Part shown: positions 61,639-64,000 of the stretch, in pieces | Layout: each line of letters begins with the position of its first letter | How positions within the stretch are numbered: position 1 is the first letter of the stretch | From: Caproicibacter fermentans | Lineage (GTDB): Bacteria; Bacillota; Clostridia; Oscillospirales; Acutalibacteraceae | Direction of reading: 5' to 3' | Assembly (NCBI RefSeq): GCF_009746625.1 | Contig: NZ_VWXL01000084.1 | Span: 62,001 to 126,000 of the forward strand | Length of the DNA stretch: 64,000 nucleotides | The notes under the pieces: model-generated | What the model was told of the DNA's origin: nothing | The model's database searches: none | The model's input: the letters and a program-made list of their open reading frames with translations, nothing else | Translations under genes and position numbers: made by a program

Positions 61639-63018
61639 ATGGCAGACAGTACATCGTCGGCGATCCATCCCAAGGGCGACTTTTTTAACCTGAAGGGGAA
61701 CCACACGGATATCCGCACGGAGATCATCGCGGGGCTTACCACATTTTTCACGATGGCTTACATCATTTTTGTAAACCCGGCGATTCTCGGCGACGCCAAG
61801 ATGGACAAGGGTGCGGTCATGCTTGCCACCTGCGTCGCCTCGGCGATCGGAACGCTTTTAAGCGGCCTTTTGTCCAACTACCCGCTGGCACAGGCGCCGG
61901 GCATGGGCCTGAACGCGTTCTTTGCCTACACCATCTGCGGCACTTACGGCTACTCCTGGCAGGCGGGCCTGTCCGCCGTGTTTATTTCGGGTGTCATTTT
62001 CATTGTGCTTTCCGCCGGAGGAATCCGCGAAAAAATCGTGGATGCGATACCGCTTCCCATGAAAAGGGCCATCAGCGGCGGAATCGGGCTGTTTATCGCT
62101 ATCGTGGCGCTTAAGGGCGCGGGAATCGTCGCGCCGAGCGAATCCACCATCATTACGCTGGGCAATTTTACGAATCCTACGACGGCGCTTGCCGTGATCG
62201 GAATTTTCATCACCGTCATCCTGGTGGTACACGGCGTAAAGGGCGGCCTGTTCATCAGCATTCTGGCAACCAGCGTCGTGGGCGCCGTGATGCAGTTCGG
62301 GCTCGGCGCCAACGTCGGCATTTCGCAGGGCCTTTCGGTCGGCGGCTCGCTTGCCCCGACCTTTGGCAAATTCACAGGCGGCTTTTCCGAGCTGCTTCAC
62401 ACCAATCAAGGGATCGGGGTGGCGTTCTTCTCGCTGATTGCGGTCCTGATTTCCCTGACGATGGTCGACATGTTCGACACGGTCGGCACGCTGTACGGCA
62501 CCGCCGGCAAGGCGGGCTTTCTGACCCCGGAGGGCAAGCTGCCCAACGCGACGAGGGCGCTGATGGCAGACGCGATCGCAACCTCCGTCGGCGCGGTGTT
62601 CGGCACCTCCACCGTGACCACCTATGTGGAATCCAGCGCGGGTATTTCGGAGGGCGGCAAAACCGGCCTGACCAGCGTGACCACCGCCATCTGCTTCATC
62701 CTCGCGATTTTCCTCGCTCCTTTCCTCGGCTTTATTCCGGGCTCCGCGACGTATCCGGTCCTTCTGATCGTCGGCGTCATGATGATCGGCGGCGTGAGGG
62801 ATGTTGACTGGGACGACATGGAAATCGCGATTCCCTGCTTTCTGACAATCGCGATGATGCCGTTCGCGTACAGCATTTCCGAAGGCATCGCGTTCGGCAG
62901 CATCAGCTATTGCTTCATCAAGCTGGTGCGCGGCAAGGCCAAGGAGGTCAGCCCGATCATGTACGGAATTGCGGTGCTCTTTGTGATCCGCTATATTCTG
63001 GAGTACGTTCACTTCTGA
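61639..63018 (+). CDS. NCS2 family permease (AzgA/PbuG-like purine transporter)
   Basis: This 459-residue protein has about twelve helices. The motifs IIAGLTTFFTMAYIIFVNPAIL (in parts), GMGLNAFFAYTICGTYGYSWQ, DMFDTVGTLYGTAGKAG and TSTVTTYVESSAGISEGGKTGLT (in parts) define the AzgA branch, which imports adenine, guanine or hypoxanthine with protons. ATG 61639 has GGAGG; the earlier frame start overlaps the attenuator. Other roles such as uracil uptake are less likely. Confidence 0.93.
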   Translation: MADSTSSAIHPKGDFFNLKGNHTDIRTEIIAGLTTFFTMAYIIFVNPAILGDAKMDKGAVMLATCVASAIGTLLSGLLSNYPLAQAPGMGLNAFFAYTICGTYGYSWQAGLSAVFISGVIFIVLSAGGIREKIVDAIPLPMKRAISGGIGLFIAIVALKGAGIVAPSESTIITLGNFTNPTTALAVIGIFITVILVVHGVKGGLFISILATSVVGAVMQFGLGANVGISQGLSVGGSLAPTFGKFTGGFSELLHTNQGIGVAFFSLIAVLISLTMVDMFDTVGTLYGTAGKAGFLTPEGKLPNATRALMADAIATSVGAVFGTSTVTTYVESSAGISEGGKTGLTSVTTAICFILAIFLAPFLGFIPGSATYPVLLIVGVMMIGGVRDVDWDDMEIAIPCFLTIAMMPFAYSISEGIAFGSISYCFIKLVRGKAKEVSPIMYGIAVLFVIRYILEYVHF

Positions 63019-63030
63019 TTTTCAGTTTAA

Positions 63031-63075
63031 CGGCGGGAAGCCCTTCTCCGAATTCCGGAGAAGGGCTTCCCTTTT
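63031..63075. terminator. Bidirectional terminator
   Basis: GGGAAGCCCTTCTCCG pairs its complement across a short AATT-centred loop, with TTTTTT following. It separates the permease from the exosporium gene. Confidence 0.92.
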
Positions 63076-63095
63076 TTCGTTCCGGGAGTGCGCCG

Positions 63096-64000
63096 TCAGC
63101 TGATGGCAACGCCCGCGCTGGCATAGCCCGCGATCGTATTGACCAGGGACACGCCCGTCGCGGTGGCCGAAAAGACCATCAGCAGCCGCGTCTGGGCGGT
63201 GACCGGAATGGCGAGCCCGGGTGTGACGGCGTTGAAGGTATCGCCGATGGATATAACGCCGGTCAGCGGCGGAAGTGTCACCAGCGCGCCGGGGACCGGT
63301 GAAAACGTGTCGTCCGGTGTCGGCGAGCTGTAAAGCTGGGCGGTGACGGTCACGGTCGTACCGACAAGCGCAAGCGCCGCGGTAACGCTGAGATAGGCGG
63401 CGACGGAATTAATGACGCCGTCACGCGGCATCGAGAACGCGAAGTTGCTCAGGCCGGAGAGATCGATGACTCCTAAGGCGAGGACACCCGGAGCGTTCAG
63501 CCCGAACCCGATCAATCCCAGGGTTCCGACCAGACCTCCCGCCACGGTCGTCAGAGAGGTTGGAGTGCCGGAGGCGAACGGAATGATGGCACCCGCGCCC
63601 GCCGCGCCCGTGGGCCCCGTCGGCCCGGTCGGCCCGGTAACGCTCAGGCCCGCCGCGCCCGTGGGCCCTGTCGGACCCGTCGGCCCGGTAACGCTCAGAC
63701 CCGCCGCGCCCGTGGGCCCCGTCGGCCCGGTCGGCCCGGTAACGCTCAGGCCCGCCGCGCCCGTGGGCCCCGTCGGCCCGGTCGGCCCGGTAACGCTCAG
63801 GCCCGCCGCGCCCGTGGGCCCCGTCGGTCCGGTCGGCCCGGTAACGCTCAGGCCCGCCGCGCCCGTGGGCCCCGTCGGTCCGGTCGGCCCGGTAACGCTC
63901 AGGCCCGCCGCGCCCGTGGGCCCTGTCGGACCCGTCGGCCCGGTGGACCCGACGGGTCCGATAATACTGATACCCATGGGACCTGTCGGCCCGGTTGGGC
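63096..64000 (-). CDS. Collagen-like exosporium protein with BclB-type C-terminal domain (5' end outside window)
   Basis: This gene is partial: the open frame runs off the right edge (upstream codons continue as Pro-Thr-Gly), so the ATG at 63977 is not the start. It has a collagen-like Gly-Pro-Thr region and a C-terminal globular domain of about 168 residues ([46 protein letters not shown]), which matches the exosporium BclB-related domain. The BclA/BclB family forms the hair-like outer layer of spores. Seven (GPT)3-GAAG units alternate with LSVT. Thr-rich triplets are typical glycosylation sites in BclA. Confidence 0.88.
   Translation of the reverse strand, partial: PTGPTGPMGISIIGPVGSTGPTGPTGPTGAAGLSVTGPTGPTGPTGAAGLSVTGPTGPTGPTGAAGLSVTGPTGPTGPTGAAGLSVTGPTGPTGPTGAAGLSVTGPTGPTGPTGAAGLSVTGPTGPTGPTGAAGAGAIIPFASGTPTSLTTVAGGLVGTLGLIGFGLNAPGVLALGVIDLSGLSNFAFSMPRDGVINSVAAYLSVTAALALVGTTVTVTAQLYSSPTPDDTFSPVPGALVTLPPLTGVISIGDTFNAVTPGLAIPVTAQTRLLMVFSATATGVSLVNTIAGYASAGVAIS
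63597..63957 (-). repeat. 51-bp tandem repeats encoding a collagen-like array
   Basis: Seven near-identical units of 51 bp each encode 17 residues: three GPT triplets, GAA, GLS and VT. Units differ only at silent positions (for example GTCGGTCCG versus GTCGGCCCG), a sign of recent duplication or conversion. Length variation between strains is likely. Confidence 0.85.

Noticed and set aside
59902-61704. 600-codon minus-strand ORF opposite pckG
   Set aside because: It is the antisense of a certain gene in a G+C-rich genome; the sequence has no domain and runs over a terminator.
63597-63957. CRISPR array
   Set aside because: The 51-bp units are contiguous, without spacers, and translate as a collagen-like protein.

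Overview
The window (about 58% G+C by eye) looks like the chromosome of an anaerobic, endospore-forming Clostridia, most likely in the Oscillospiraceae/Ruminococcaceae. The evidence is spoVAC/spoVAD, a collagen-like exosporium protein with a BclB-type C-terminal domain, pyruvate:ferredoxin oxidoreductase, the order hrcA-grpE-dnaK-dnaJ under a perfect CIRCE element, separate coaB and coaC genes as in streptococci, many TTG starts, and a queT gene behind a probable preQ1-III riboswitch. No rRNA, tRNA, CRISPR array, phage genes or intact transposase was seen. Almost all of it is core genome; the accessory-looking parts are short repeats, a MITE-like element and gene remnants.

Layout. 1-7.6 kb: small exported proteins, tam, an MFS exporter with its MarR regulator, a MITE, lepA and hemW. 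7.7-14.4 kb: a small RNA gene facing the heat-shock operon, then a membrane-anchored C39-type peptidase. 14.5-17.4 kb: coaB-coaC overlapping a P1-family (DmpA-like) aminopeptidase. 18-25.7 kb: pstSCA behind a Pho box, without pstB; an acetyltransferase remnant; an oligopeptide-type ABC transporter (two permeases and a lipoprotein) without its ATPases. 25.7-30.7 kb: cysteine desulfurase, thiI, cinA and two followers. 30.8-42.6 kb: htrA, small membrane proteins, a CBS protein, nifJ (PFOR), a CorC-type protein, queT, a TrkH/KtrB potassium transporter, and a PadR-HAAS pair. 42.7-51.1 kb: spoVAC-spoVAD, a phosphohexomutase, a lone ABC ATPase, DegV, GNAT and dusB. 51.1-52.9 kb: a gene-free block of structured repeats plus the second copy of the small RNA. 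53-63 kb: polA-rlmA-GT-rimI, tsaD, pckG and an NCS2 purine permease. The window ends inside the collagen-like exosporium gene.

The most interesting signal is a pair of about 215-226 nt non-coding RNA genes (7750-7964 minus and 52241-52466 plus). They share conserved blocks, each has its own consensus promoter and intrinsic terminator, and paired positions differ in ways that keep helices. I could not assign them to a known family. Other points worth a look: a PadR gene whose only well-placed start is an AUC codon; a marR gene predicted to make a leaderless mRNA under a palindromic operator; a beta-aminopeptidase-type gene translationally coupled to coenzyme A biosynthesis; structured dispersed repeats; and several transporter or complex operons that lack one expected partner.
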